From an uncultured Clostridia bacterium (GTDB lineage Bacteria; Bacillota; Clostridia; Christensenellales; Borkfalkiaceae), in contig CANOUP010000004.1 of assembly GCA_947570625.1 (NCBI GenBank), positions 1 to 64,000 of the forward strand: 64,000 nt of DNA, read 5' to 3'. How positions within the stretch are numbered: position 1 is the stretch's first letter; each line of letters starts with the position of its first letter. The translations under genes were made by a program, and so were the position numbers. The notes under the pieces were generated by a model. The model did not search any database. It had not been told where the DNA came from and worked only from the letters and a program-made list of their open reading frames with translations. Below, in pieces: positions 26,220-34,351 of the stretch.

Positions 26220-27333
26220 CGGCTTTATCCTCCGTAACTATATTTACGATTGTATTCACCGCCGTTCCGCAGATGAAAAGTTTTTGTATCTTTATCATTA
26301 CCTCCGAGAGAGCCTCGTCGGAAATAAGCCGTTCGGCACAGCTTACCGCCCTTTTAACGCTGTCCGCGCGGAGCGAAAGCCCGTTCCCCGAAAAGTATTT
26401 AAGGTTTGCCGTTTCACAGCCGGGTATCGCTTTGAGGTGCACTATCGGCACGCCCGCGACCGCGCCTTCCGTGCTCGAAAGCCCGCCCGCCTTGGTTATC
26501 AGCACGTCGGCGGATTTCATATAAAGATGCACGTCGGGCGTAAATTCGACCGCGCGGATGTTTCCGCCCCCGAAACGCCGTTTAAGCTTGTCCGCAAGTT
26601 TTTTGTTTCTTCCGCACAGCACGTAAACTTGCCTGTCGGCTTTAAGTTTCGCAAGCTCGGCGCACAGTTTGACGGTTTTACCGCACCCCGCCCCGCCCGT
26701 CATTACGGCGATAACCTTTTTATCCGCGGGTATGCCCAGCCTGCCCCTCGCTTCGCTCTTATCTGTTTCCTCGCGGAATTTTTTGTGTACGGGTATGCCC
26801 GTGACGTACACCTTACCCGCGGGTATGCCTTTTGAAATAAGGCTTAACCCCGATTTTTCTTCCGCCGTGAAATATCCGTCGAGGTCGGTGTCCTTGTAAA
26901 AAGGTATTGCCGTATAGTCGGTCAGCACCCCGTAGCACTTTATGCCCGAACCGTATTTTCTGCGCACCGCCGTCATAGCTTCCATCGCGAAAAGGTGAGT
27001 GCAGATTACGTGCGTCACTCTGTTTTCGGTTAAGTAAGCATAAAGCCTGCCCGCATACTTTGAGTTGCGCCTGTAAATCGGCGAGGGCAACCGCGAATTG
27101 TCGTACGCCCTGCCCAGCCTGTAAACAAATCCGAACAGAGAGGGCGCGTTTTTAATGACCGCCGAGTAAACGTCCGAAGCCCGCTTTACCGCGCGCCCGC
27201 CCTTAAACCCGAGCACGTCCTTAACCTCGCAGGCGATACCCCTGTCCGCCAGCTCGGCTTCGACCGCGCGCGCGGCGCAGTTGTGCCCCTCGCCCGTGGA
27301 ACAGGTAAGAATAAGTATGTTTTTTTCGGGCAT
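26125..27333 (-). CDS. MGDG-synthase/UgtP-type glycosyltransferase (processive or monoglucosyl diacylglycerol synthase)
   Basis: This 402-aa GT28-type protein starts at 27333 behind GGAGG; an earlier in-frame start has no site. The N-terminal domain has TCSTGEGHNCAARAVE (about residues 10-25), typical of the MGDG-synthase domain that binds lipid acceptor. The C-terminal domain has TGGAGCGK (about 212-219) and the nucleotide-sugar loop ITKAGGLSSTEG (about 297-308). Such enzymes transfer glucose or galactose to diacylglycerol at the membrane. The last 36 residues extend past the usual family end into the PlsY-like gene. First gene of the glycosyltransferase-PlsY-CmpB operon; it probably makes glycolipid, perhaps a lipoteichoic acid anchor. 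Confidence 0.85.
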   Translation of the reverse strand: MPEKNILILTCSTGEGHNCAARAVEAELADRGIACEVKDVLGFKGGRAVKRASDVYSAVIKNAPSLFGFVYRLGRAYDNSRLPSPIYRRNSKYAGRLYAYLTENRVTHVICTHLFAMEAMTAVRRKYGSGIKCYGVLTDYTAIPFYKDTDLDGYFTAEEKSGLSLISKGIPAGKVYVTGIPVHKKFREETDKSEARGRLGIPADKKVIAVMTGGAGCGKTVKLCAELAKLKADRQVYVLCGRNKKLADKLKRRFGGGNIRAVEFTPDVHLYMKSADVLITKAGGLSSTEGAVAGVPIVHLKAIPGCETANLKYFSGNGLSLRADSVKRAVSCAERLISDEALSEVMIKIQKLFICGTAVNTIVNIVTEDKADEYISMACVYGGRVSLGQYNVLPDYTRAYNA

Positions 27334-27440
27334 TGCATTCCTCCGCAGTCCTTTAATGTCATAATTATAAATGACAATTATCTGCATTTCGTTAACGCAC
27401 TGTTAAAACTGTGTAATAAAATTGTTAACATTGTGTAAAC

Positions 27441-27476
27441 AAAAAAACCGTATCCGACAAGGATACGGTTTTTTTT
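27441..27476 (-). terminator. Strong terminator after rplL
   Basis: A 10-bp stem (27446-27455 with 27461-27470) has A and T tracts on both sides. It ends the rplJ-rplL operon. Confidence 0.9.
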
Positions 27477-27495
27477 ATTGTTTTTGAATGTGAAA

Positions 27496-27873
27496 TTATT
27501 CGAGAACCGCAGTTGCGCCCGCAGCTTTGAGGTCTGCAACGATTTTGTCTGCTTCTTCCTTAGCAACGTTCTCTTTGAGAACTCCGCCCTTTTCAACTGC
27601 CTGCTTAGCTTCGACAAGTCCGAGACCGGTGAAGGCGCGGACAACTTTGATAACGTCGATTTTCTTTGCGCCGCAATCTTTAAGGACTACGTTGAACTCG
27701 GTCTTTTCTTCTGCCGCCGCCGCGGGAGCCGCGCCTGCCGCAGGAGCCGCCGCTACTGCTACGGGAGCCGCCGCGGATACGCCGAATTCTTCTTCGAGCG
27801 CTTTAACGAGCTCGTTGAGCTCCAATACGGTCATAGATTTAACTTCTTCGATAAATTTCTTTACGTCTGCCAT
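27496..27873 (-). CDS. rplL: 50S ribosomal protein L7/L12
   Basis: This 125-aa protein has the L7/L12 layout: an N-terminal dimer domain (about 1-35), an Ala/Pro/Gly hinge (about 36-55) and the conserved C-terminal factor-binding domain ([21 protein letters not shown], then [12 protein letters not shown]). It forms the ribosomal stalk on L10 and recruits translation GTPases. It follows rplJ by 120 nt and is co-transcribed with it. AGGAG precedes the ATG. The assignment is secure. Confidence 0.98.
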   Translation of the reverse strand: MADVKKFIEEVKSMTVLELNELVKALEEEFGVSAAAPVAVAAAPAAGAAPAAAAEEKTEFNVVLKDCGAKKIDVIKVVRAFTGLGLVEAKQAVEKGGVLKENVAKEEADKIVADLKAAGATAVLE

Positions 27874-27993
27874 TTTAAATAATCTCCTGAATGATTTTAT
27901 ATTTTTGTTTTTTTGCGCTTTTAGCGGAGCGCGCCCGCCTTTTTAATTTGATAAACTTCAACGCGACGCCGTTATGCAACGCTTATGCAAAGT

Positions 27994-28530
27994 TTAAGAT
28001 TTCTGTTCCGCAACCGCGTTCAGCACGCGCACGATGCCCGAAAGCAGATTGCTGAGTACGCCTGCGAAGTTCGCGAGGGGCGCCTGCATGGAACCGAGCA
28101 TTTTTGCAACGAGTTCTTCGCGCGAAGGCATCGAAGCGAGCGCTTTTGCCCCTGCCTTGTCCACGTATGCGTTGTCCACGAACGCACTTTTAACGACAAT
28201 TTTACCGTCGTAGGTCTTGGCCGCTTCGCTCATTATTTTAGCCGCGCCCGTTTCGTCCGCGCCGAACGCAACCGCCGTGGGTCCGTTCAAATCGCTGTCG
28301 AAATCCTTATAACCGAGGTCGTTAAAAGCCTTTCTTACGAGAGTGTTTTTGTAAACCTTGTACTCGCAGTTTGCCTGTCTGCATTTGTTTCTGAGTTCGG
28401 AAACTTCCGCAACGGTGAGTTTGTTGTAATCGACAAGAACTACGGATTTAGCTTCCTTAATCTTGGCGGTAATCTCTTCTACTACAAGTTTTTTAGCTTC
28501 GAAATTAGCTGACTTTCTTTCTTCCGACAA
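27994..28530 (-). CDS. rplJ: 50S ribosomal protein L10 (TTG start)
   Basis: This 178-aa L10 has the conserved VVDYNKLTV and LRNKCRQANCEYKVYKNTL region (about 32-68) that binds 23S rRNA, and a C-terminal helix for L7/L12 dimers. The only start that fits is TTG at 28530, 8 nt after AGGAGG; family proteins begin at the same place. A weak start on a tightly regulated gene is consistent with autoregulation. The upstream leader holds an attenuator hairpin. L10 with L7/L12 classically represses this operon by binding the leader. Confidence 0.97.
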   Translation of the reverse strand: MSEERKSANFEAKKLVVEEITAKIKEAKSVVLVDYNKLTVAEVSELRNKCRQANCEYKVYKNTLVRKAFNDLGYKDFDSDLNGPTAVAFGADETGAAKIMSEAAKTYDGKIVVKSAFVDNAYVDKAGAKALASMPSREELVAKMLGSMQAPLANFAGVLSNLLSGIVRVLNAVAEQKS

Positions 28531-28755
28531 GTTTTTTACCTCCTTTAATTATTTCACGAAAACCACGGCTGTTCTGCGCCTGCGATTTTTCGCGGTTTCG
28601 GGAAGCGCCGCCTCCCTTTTTTGTATAAAACAAATTCCTCGTGCGCAAAGTGACACAAGGAATTTTAAAGTATTCTCTTTAAATTCAACCCGTCACCTGA
28701 GCGGGAAATTAAGCTTGAAAGCGCCCGCCGTCTTCGGCACAGAAGATTTATTTAC
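28531..28755 (-). promoter_or_regulatory. Ribosomal protein L10 leader (attenuator)
   Basis: A structured leader of about 225 nt lies between the rplJ promoter and start. A 12-bp stem (28632-28643 with 28654-28665, one G-U pair) followed by a U-rich stretch looks like the attenuator terminator of the L10 leader family in Gram-positives. Confidence 0.75.
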
Positions 28756-28761
28756 TTTGTT

Positions 28762-28790
28762 AGTATAGTCCCGTTCAACACAAATGTCAA
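28762..28790 (-). promoter_or_regulatory. rplJ-rplL promoter
   Basis: TTGACA (28785-28790), 17-bp spacer, TATACT (28762-28767): close to consensus. Confidence 0.8.
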
Positions 28791-28809
28791 ACAAAATCAA
28801 CAGCTTGTT

Positions 28810-28925
28810 AACAATAAATTCGAAGAAGCGAGCAGGTCAAGGCGCGCGAGCATTTGCGAAAGAGCGTACACAGAAGTACGTGATTGAGTGAACGCGGAGC
28901 GCAACGCCGAGATGCAAAGCTTATA
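28810..28925. repeat. GC-rich structured intergenic element, possible REP-like sequence
   Basis: A roughly 115-nt stretch between the rplA stop and the rplJ promoter differs in base composition from the AT-rich flanks. It contains small stems (such as GCGTAC...GTACGT at about 28863-28880), no ORF and no terminator T-run. No second copy was seen in the window, so repeat status is a guess. Confidence 0.3.
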
Positions 28926-28930
28926 CAAAT

Positions 28931-29620
28931 TTAACCTTTATTATAGGTAACCTTTACGCCGGGACCCATAGTTGCGGAGAGAGTAACGCTCTTTATATAC
29001 TGTCCCTTCGCCGCCGCGGGTTTAGCCTTTACGATTGCATCCATAAGCGCGTTGAAGTTTTCGGTGAGCTTTTCGTTTCCGAACGACTTTTTGCCTATGG
29101 GACAGTGTATGATAGCAGTTTTGTCAAGGCGGTATTCTACTTTACCTGCTTTAACTTCCTTGACAGCCCTTGCAACGTCCATGGTAACGGTGCCCGACTT
29201 GGGGTTGGGCATAAGTCCCTTGGGTCCGAGGATACGTCCTATTCTACCGACGACGCCCATCATATCGGGGGTGGTAATCATTACGTCGAAGTCGAACCAG
29301 TTGTCCTTCTGGATTCTCTGGATAACTTCTTCCGCGCCGACAAAGTCAGCGCCGGCGGCGGTCGCCGCGTCGGCCTTGTCGCCCTTTGCAACGACGAGCA
29401 CGCGCTTTGTTTTACCGGTGCCGTTGGGAAGAACGAGCACTCCGCGCACCTGCTGGTCAGCCTGTCTGGGGTCTACGCCCAAACGTACGTGCAATTCGAT
29501 AGTTTCGTCAAACTTCGCTTTCGCGGTGTCGATAGCAATCTTTACCGCTTCGCCCAAATCGTAGGATTTGGAACGGTCGAAGGATTTTATGCTTTCAGCG
29601 TATTTTTTCGCAAGTTTCAT
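28931..29620 (-). CDS. rplA: 50S ribosomal protein L1
   Basis: This full-length 229-aa L1 has the rRNA-binding N-terminal half ([30 protein letters not shown]) and the central [20 protein letters not shown] signature (about 125-145). L1 forms the L1 stalk at the ribosomal exit site and can repress its own operon. It follows rplK by 3 nt in the conserved rplK-rplA pair. No terminator is evident after it. Confidence 0.98.
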   Translation of the reverse strand: MKLAKKYAESIKSFDRSKSYDLGEAVKIAIDTAKAKFDETIELHVRLGVDPRQADQQVRGVLVLPNGTGKTKRVLVVAKGDKADAATAAGADFVGAEEVIQRIQKDNWFDFDVMITTPDMMGVVGRIGRILGPKGLMPNPKSGTVTMDVARAVKEVKAGKVEYRLDKTAIIHCPIGKKSFGNEKLTENFNALMDAIVKAKPAAAKGQYIKSVTLSATMGPGVKVTYNKG

Positions 29621-29623
29621 AAT

Positions 29624-30049
29624 TTACTCCTCCACCGTAACGCCCATCGAACGGGCGGTTCCCTTTACCATGCTCTTCGCCGCGTCCAAATCGGAGCAGT
29701 TTAAATCGGGCATTTTGGTCTTTGCTATTTCCTCGACCTGCGCTTTGGTAAGCTTGCCTACCTTGTCCCTGTTGGGGCGGGCGCTTGCCGTGTCCAGACC
29801 CAGCGCTTTTTTAATAAGCACGGGCGTAGGCGGGGTTTTAAGGATGAAAGTGAAGCTTCTGTCCTGATAAATAGTTACAACGCAAGGGATAATGAGTCCC
29901 GCCTGGCTTGCGGTCTTTGCGTTGAATTCCTTGGTAAAGCCGGGTATGTTGATACCGTGGGGGCCGAGCGTAGAACCTACGGGGGGCGCGGGGGTTGCTT
30001 TACCGGCAGGAAGCTGTAATTTTACGACAGCCGTAATTTTCTTTGCCAT
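29624..30049 (-). CDS. rplK: 50S ribosomal protein L11
   Basis: This 141-aa protein has the L11 signatures: [16 protein letters not shown] near the N-terminus (residues about 8-23), LGPHGINI, then [11 protein letters not shown] and the C-terminal rRNA-binding region with LDTA.ARP. It forms the GTPase-associated centre with L10/L12. AAGGAGG precedes the ATG. It lies downstream of nusG behind a hairpin and upstream of rplA. The assignment is secure. Confidence 0.98.
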   Translation of the reverse strand: MAKKITAVVKLQLPAGKATPAPPVGSTLGPHGINIPGFTKEFNAKTASQAGLIIPCVVTIYQDRSFTFILKTPPTPVLIKKALGLDTASARPNRDKVGKLTKAQVEEIAKTKMPDLNCSDLDAAKSMVKGTARSMGVTVEE

Positions 30050-30120
30050 ATAAAAATTCCTCCTTGTGGTTAAAACGAATACGCCATGAAAAATTTAACG
30101 CATTCTCCCACATATCCAGC

Positions 30121-30151
30121 AAAAAACACATTTGAAAAGCACGTGTTTTTT
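30121..30151 (-). terminator. Intercistronic terminator-like hairpin after nusG
   Basis: A 9-bp stem (30121-30129 with 30143-30151) overlaps the nusG stop codon and is followed by a minus-strand run of T. It probably gives partial termination before rplK. Confidence 0.65.
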
Positions 30152-30677
30152 AAACTTTCTTAATCTGTATATACTCGACCTCGACGTCGGTGTTTCTGCC
30201 GAACATCTGTATGTTGAGCTTGGCTTTGCGCGCGGGGTCGTTAAGCTCGGTTATGTTGCCTTCGAATCCTTCCAGAGGACCGGATTCAACCAAAACTCTG
30301 TCGCCTATCGCGAACTCGCCTTCCGCAACCATATCTTCAAGACGCATTTTGCGGATTTCGTTTTCCTTTAAAGGTATGGGCCTGCCCTGGGGGCCGACAA
30401 AGCCCGTTACTCCCCTCGTGTTGGTTATCCAGTACCAGAGCTGGTTGGAATATATCATCTTTATGAACACATAGCAGGGCAAAAGCTTTCTGTCTACAAT
30501 CTTGCGCTTGCCGTTCTTTTCTTCGATGGTCTGTTCCATAGGAATCTTGACGTCGAAAATCATTCCCTGCAAGTTATTGTTTTCGATAAGCCTTTCGAGG
30601 TTGTCCTTAACCATCGACTCGTAACCGGCATACGTGTGAAGAATATACCAGCACGGCGTAGTAGTAACGTCTACCAT
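30150..30677 (-). CDS. nusG: Transcription termination/antitermination factor NusG
   Basis: This 175-aa protein is a typical two-domain NusG. The N-terminal domain opens WYILHTYAGYE, holds LLPCYVFIKM and a TGFVGP motif, and binds RNA polymerase. The C-terminal KOW domain has GDRVLVESGPLEGFEG (about 124-139) and ends in a basic strand. It starts 3 nt after the secE stop in the classical rpmG-secE-nusG order. The assignment is secure. Confidence 0.97.
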   Translation of the reverse strand: MVDVTTTPCWYILHTYAGYESMVKDNLERLIENNNLQGMIFDVKIPMEQTIEEKNGKRKIVDRKLLPCYVFIKMIYSNQLWYWITNTRGVTGFVGPQGRPIPLKENEIRKMRLEDMVAEGEFAIGDRVLVESGPLEGFEGNITELNDPARKAKLNIQMFGRNTDVEVEYIQIKKV

Positions 30678-30680
30678 CTG

Positions 30681-30920
30681 TTATTCAATCCCCTTAATAT
30701 TGGTAACGACCTTCAAAAGCTCCTGAAGCCCGAAGTTGATAGCGGTTGCGACAACCAGAAATACTATTACGACGACAAGCACTACGCAGGTCGCCTTGAC
30801 CACCTTGGGAAAAGAGGGCCACGTAACCCTTTTCAGTTCGGAGAAGGTTTCCTTTAATTTTCTGCCCATTCTCACGAAAATATTGGGCTTTTTGACTTTG
30901 TTATCGTTCTTCTGAGCCAT
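30681..30920 (-). CDS. secE: Preprotein translocase subunit SecE
   Basis: This 79-aa, one-helix SecE has a basic N-terminus, the conserved amphipathic segment F.ELKRVTWPSFPKVVKAT (about 27-43) and one C-terminal membrane helix (about 45-65). It stabilises SecY in the SecYEG translocon. AAGGAG precedes the ATG. It lies between rpmG and nusG. Confidence 0.95.
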   Translation of the reverse strand: MAQKNDNKVKKPNIFVRMGRKLKETFSELKRVTWPSFPKVVKATCVVLVVVIVFLVVATAINFGLQELLKVVTNIKGIE

Positions 30921-30945
30921 AACTTACTCCTTACGGTTACCTTAA

Positions 30946-31107
30946 TTATTTGGTTTCTTTATGCTCGGTATGCTTTTTGCAGAAGGGGCAGTATTTGGAA
31001 ACGGTAAGCCTGTCGGGGTCGTTACGCTTATTCTTATAGCTGTCGTAATTCCTGCGCTTGCATTCGGTACATTCGAAAGTGATTTTAGCCCTTGTTGATG
31101 CTTTCAT
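30946..31107 (-). CDS. rpmG: 50S ribosomal protein L33 (zinc-binding form)
   Basis: This 53-aa protein begins [17 protein letters not shown] and ends with [14 protein letters not shown]. The two CXXC pairs (Cys13/16 and Cys40/43) make it the zinc-containing (C+) form. GGAG lies about 9 nt before the ATG. It is first gene of the rpmG-secE-nusG unit. Zinc forms are often paired with a zinc-free copy elsewhere under zinc-limitation control; none is in this window. Confidence 0.96.
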   Translation of the reverse strand: MKASTRAKITFECTECKRRNYDSYKNKRNDPDRLTVSKYCPFCKKHTEHKETK

Positions 31108-31124
31108 TATGGAAAACTCCGTAC

Positions 31125-31153
31125 AAAAAAATTACACCCCCCTTGTGGGTGTA
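31125..31153 (-). promoter_or_regulatory. Terminator-like hairpin at the very 5' end of the rpmG-secE-nusG mRNA
   Basis: A 7-bp stem (31133-31139 with 31147-31153) is followed on the minus strand by seven T. It begins at the predicted transcription start, so it is either an attenuator or a 5' stabilising hairpin. Confidence 0.55.
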
Positions 31154-31158
31154 TTGGA

Positions 31159-31187
31159 AGTTTAACATATAAATACAAGCCTGTCAA
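31159..31187 (-). promoter_or_regulatory. rpmG-secE-nusG promoter
   Basis: TTGACA (31182-31187), 17-bp spacer, TAAACT (31159-31164). Confidence 0.78.
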
Positions 31188-31263
31188 TCGTTTTTTTGCG
31201 TGCGCGCGATTTTTTTTGAAATTTTTATATCCGCGGGCGGGCGTAAATTTCACTCTCCCTTTA

Positions 31264-31292
31264 TTGACACGCGCGCGGACAAGTGTTAAACT
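31264..31292 (+). promoter_or_regulatory. Promoter of cls, leaderless arrangement
   Basis: TTGACA (31264-31269), 17-bp spacer, TAAACT (31287-31292). The ATG lies 9 nt after the -10 box, so transcription should start on or next to the start codon. Confidence 0.72.
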
Positions 31293-31300
31293 CTTTTTAT

Positions 31301-32830
31301 ATGAAAATTTTGAAAATACTGTTCAGCAAAATCTTTATATCCGCGCTTGCGCTTTTGATACAGTTAGAAATTCTTATCGCAGTGATACTGTATTTCGAAC
31401 AGTATATCGTCGCTTTGCAAATTGTAAGCGCGCTGTTCGGGCTGGCGGTCTTTCTGATGATTGTGGCAAAAAAGGAAAGCCCCGAGTTCAAACTGCCCTG
31501 GATGTTTTTGCTGACCGCCTTTCCGCTTTTCGGCACGGTTATGTACTGTATGTTCGCAAATTCGCGTATGCCGCAGAAATTTTACCGCCGTATGGTGGAC
31601 GTTACCTGCCATTGCAAAAACTTTGCGCAGATGACGGAAGAAGAAAACCTTGCGGTAAAGCGCGAGCTGGGCGGGCTGTACGGAATAGAAGCTTATCTTA
31701 GGAGAAACGCCTATTGCAGGGGACACCTCGGCAACAGGGCGACGTACTTCCCCTCGGGCGAGGAGTTTTATAAGGATTTGCTTGCAGAGCTGGAAAAAGC
31801 CGAAAAGTTTATATTTATGGAATACTTTATAATCGGTCACGGCGAAATGTGGGACGGCATACTGGAAATTTTAAAACGCAAAGCAGGCGAAGGCGTTGAA
31901 GTGCGCGTTATGTACGACGATATCGGCTGCGCGGGTATTTTAAGGGGAAGTTACTACAAAAATCTTAGAAAGCTTGGCATAAACTGCGTCAAGTTCAACA
32001 GGTTCCTGCCCGTGATTTCGGGGGTGCACAACAACCGCGACCACAGAAAAATTACCGTCGTCGACGGCAGGGCGGGCTACACGGGCGGTATAAACATAGC
32101 CGACGAATATATTAACAGGGAAGAAAGGTTCGGGCACTGGAAGGATACCGCCGTCAAGATAGAGGGGTCCACCGTAGGCAATATGACGGCGCTGTTTTTG
32201 CAGATGTTCGACTCGACGGCAAAGACAAATTCCGATTACTCCGCTTATTTAGGGGTCGAATACGAAAAATTCGGCGACGGCGGATACGTTACGTTTTTCG
32301 GCGACGGTCCCAAGCCCATTTACGACGAAATGGTCGGGGCGAACAACTATATAAACATTCTCAACTCGGCAAAGGATTACGCTTATATCACCACCCCTTA
32401 CCTTATACCCGACTACAATCTTTTGTCCGCTCTGCGAAACGCTTCCTTCCGCGGAGTCGACGTGAGAATAATCACCCCGCGCATACCCGACAAAAAGATT
32501 GTTTTCAATATGACGCGTTCGAATTATAAATATCTCATTTCCTCGGGCGTAAAAATTTACGAGTACAAACCGGGCTTTATACACGCAAAGGGCATAATTG
32601 CCGACGGCGAAACCGCGTTTGTAGGCACGGTGAACCTCGATTACAGAAGCCTTGTCCACCACTACGAGTGCGGTGCGGTAATGCACAACACGCCCTGCAT
32701 TAAGGACATAAAAGACGACTTTGACAAAACGCTTTCCGCTTCCGAGCAAATCACGGACTGCAATTTCAGAATGGGAGTCATAGCTTCGTTCGTCAACGCC
32801 GTACTGAATATCTTCGCCCCCATGCTTTAA
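31301..32830 (+). CDS. cls: Cardiolipin synthase (phospholipase D family)
   Basis: This 509-aa protein makes cardiolipin from two phosphatidylglycerols at the membrane. Three hydrophobic helices lie in the first 85 residues. The two PLD active-site motifs are intact: HRKITVVDGRAGYTGG (about 246-261) and HAKGIIADGETAFVGT (about 427-442). The chosen ATG at 31301 has no Shine-Dalgarno site and lies directly at the predicted transcription start; a GTG at 31283 lies within the promoter and is unlikely. It stands alone, divergent from rpmG, with its own terminator. Confidence 0.95.
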   Translation: MKILKILFSKIFISALALLIQLEILIAVILYFEQYIVALQIVSALFGLAVFLMIVAKKESPEFKLPWMFLLTAFPLFGTVMYCMFANSRMPQKFYRRMVDVTCHCKNFAQMTEEENLAVKRELGGLYGIEAYLRRNAYCRGHLGNRATYFPSGEEFYKDLLAELEKAEKFIFMEYFIIGHGEMWDGILEILKRKAGEGVEVRVMYDDIGCAGILRGSYYKNLRKLGINCVKFNRFLPVISGVHNNRDHRKITVVDGRAGYTGGINIADEYINREERFGHWKDTAVKIEGSTVGNMTALFLQMFDSTAKTNSDYSAYLGVEYEKFGDGGYVTFFGDGPKPIYDEMVGANNYINILNSAKDYAYITTPYLIPDYNLLSALRNASFRGVDVRIITPRIPDKKIVFNMTRSNYKYLISSGVKIYEYKPGFIHAKGIIADGETAFVGTVNLDYRSLVHHYECGAVMHNTPCIKDIKDDFDKTLSASEQITDCNFRMGVIASFVNAVLNIFAPML

Positions 32831-32835
32831 AATTC

Positions 32836-32869
32836 AAGCCCCGCGCGTTCGAACGCGCGGGGCTTTTTT
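32836..32869. terminator. Terminator after cls (bidirectional)
   Basis: A perfect 15-bp palindromic stem region (32836-32865) with T-run on the plus strand, between convergent genes. Confidence 0.88.
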
Positions 32870-32875
32870 ATTTTG

Positions 32876-34246
32876 TTACCATTTGACGGGCTTGCCGTCT
32901 GCGTAGTGCCAGTAATTGCCCTCGGCGGAAGGCTTTTCCTCCGAATAGAAGTAAACGTCGCCCAACGCGTTGGTCTGCGTGACGTTTCCTTCGGCGTCCT
33001 TCCTCTCGCCCTTATCGACCGCGTCCCATCCGTCCTCATCGCCCTTGTAAAATACGTCTATCCTGTAAACGCTGACGGGCTTATCTGGCGTTCCGCCGTC
33101 GATGGGGAACCCTACCTTGGTAATTCCGAAAGGCTCTATCGTTTCGAGCCCCGCGGGAAGCACGACGTATTCGAGCATAGCCATATCGAACATAGCCGAA
33201 TACTTGATTGTTTTGACGTTATTGCCTATCTCGATGCCCTGTATGCCGTGACAGCCCGTAAATGTATGGCTGGGCAATTCCTTAAGATTTGCGGAAAGCT
33301 TTACTTCCTTTAACGACGGAGTGTTCATAAACAGGCCGAAGCCCAGCGTTTCGACGCTGTCGGGCATAACAAAGCTTTCCAGCCCGCACCCCGTGAACGC
33401 GCTTACGCCTATGCTTTTCAGTCCTTCCGAAAGCGTTATCGAAGTAAGCGCGGTACAGCCCGCGAATGCGCTTTCGCCTATACTCTCTAAGCTTGCGGGC
33501 AGAGAAATGCTTTCGAGCGCGGTATTTTCGTTGAACGCGCTATCGCCTATCCGTTTGAGCCCGTTGCCGACGGTTACGCTTTTCAGCCTTGTGCACCCCC
33601 AGAAGGCGCAGTAATCTATCGCCTCGACGGTACCGGGAAGAGTGACGCTCGTAATGTACTTACAGTTGAAAAACGCGTTCTCTCCCACGCTTACCACGGG
33701 CTTGTCCCTGTAATGCGAGGGAACTATTATATCGGGATAGGAAATACTGCCCAAATCCCTTACTATATAACCCGCCGTTTCACCGTTTTTCTCCGCCTCG
33801 GCAAAATAGAAGTTTTCGCCTGCCTGGGAAGGCGTACCGCCTCCCGCATTACCGCAGTTGATTGTCTGCCCGTCGGAAAGCACTATAATAAGATTGGAGT
33901 TCGAATCGATATACGCGCTCTTTACGCCTACGCCGTCATTTCCGACGACCTTGCCCGCTTCCTTCGACGTGCCGTCCGTAAAATTGAAAACAAGCACCCC
34001 GTCGCCGTTGACGTAAACCGACGCAATGCCCGCGCCGTTCTGTCCGTCCGCTCCGTCGGAACCGTCCTCGCCCTTTACTTTGCCGAGGTTGGAAACCGTG
34101 CCGTCGGTCATTATAACCAACAGCTCGCCCTGTCCGTTTATTTCCAGCGATTTTATCGACGGCGCTTTATCGGCGCAACCCGCAAGAAGCGTTCCGCCGA
34201 AAGCTAAGCCCATAGCCATTATCAAAGCTGTAATTCTGCGTTTCAT
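32876..34246 (-). CDS. BspA-type leucine-rich-repeat lipoprotein
   Basis: This 456-aa protein has a signal peptide with lipobox LLAGC (Cys24). Residues about 28-140 hold three copies of a short strand-rich unit (L.I.L.DG..) joined by Gly/Asp-rich collagen-like linkers. Residues about 170-390 are LRR_5 repeats (SAF.GC..L.SI.LP). It ends with the VYFYSE...WHYADGKPVKW module common at the end of BspA-like proteins. It is anchored to the outer face of the membrane by lipid, unlike the helix-anchored LRR protein at 12186-17303. The partner is unknown. It has its own promoter (34280-34308). Confidence 0.88.
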   Translation of the reverse strand: MKRRITALIMAMGLAFGGTLLAGCADKAPSIKSLEINGQGELLVIMTDGTVSNLGKVKGEDGSDGADGQNGAGIASVYVNGDGVLVFNFTDGTSKEAGKVVGNDGVGVKSAYIDSNSNLIIVLSDGQTINCGNAGGGTPSQAGENFYFAEAEKNGETAGYIVRDLGSISYPDIIVPSHYRDKPVVSVGENAFFNCKYITSVTLPGTVEAIDYCAFWGCTRLKSVTVGNGLKRIGDSAFNENTALESISLPASLESIGESAFAGCTALTSITLSEGLKSIGVSAFTGCGLESFVMPDSVETLGFGLFMNTPSLKEVKLSANLKELPSHTFTGCHGIQGIEIGNNVKTIKYSAMFDMAMLEYVVLPAGLETIEPFGITKVGFPIDGGTPDKPVSVYRIDVFYKGDEDGWDAVDKGERKDAEGNVTQTNALGDVYFYSEEKPSAEGNYWHYADGKPVKW

Positions 34247-34279
34247 ACCCGTTACCTTTTTATTTTAGTATCGGTAAAT

Positions 34280-34308
34280 ATTGTAACATTATTAATTTAA
34301 CCTGTCAA
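34280..34308 (-). promoter_or_regulatory. Promoter of the BspA-type lipoprotein gene
   Basis: TTGACA (34303-34308), 17-bp spacer, TACAAT (34280-34285). Confidence 0.78.
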
Positions 34309-34315
34309 ACGAATA

Positions 34316-34345
34316 ACCGCCCGCGCTGTTATAAGCGCGGGCGGT
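34316..34345 (-). terminator. Terminator after the SecB-like gene
   Basis: A perfect 12-bp GC-rich stem (34316-34327 with 34334-34345) lies 7 nt past the stop. The U-tract is modest. Confidence 0.7.
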
Positions 34346-34351
34346 ATGCTT

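Noticed and set aside
28931..31107. tRNA gene (often tRNA-Trp) within the rpmG-secE-nusG region
   Set aside because: I read the spacers and found no cloverleaf; the gaps are too short or AT-rich.
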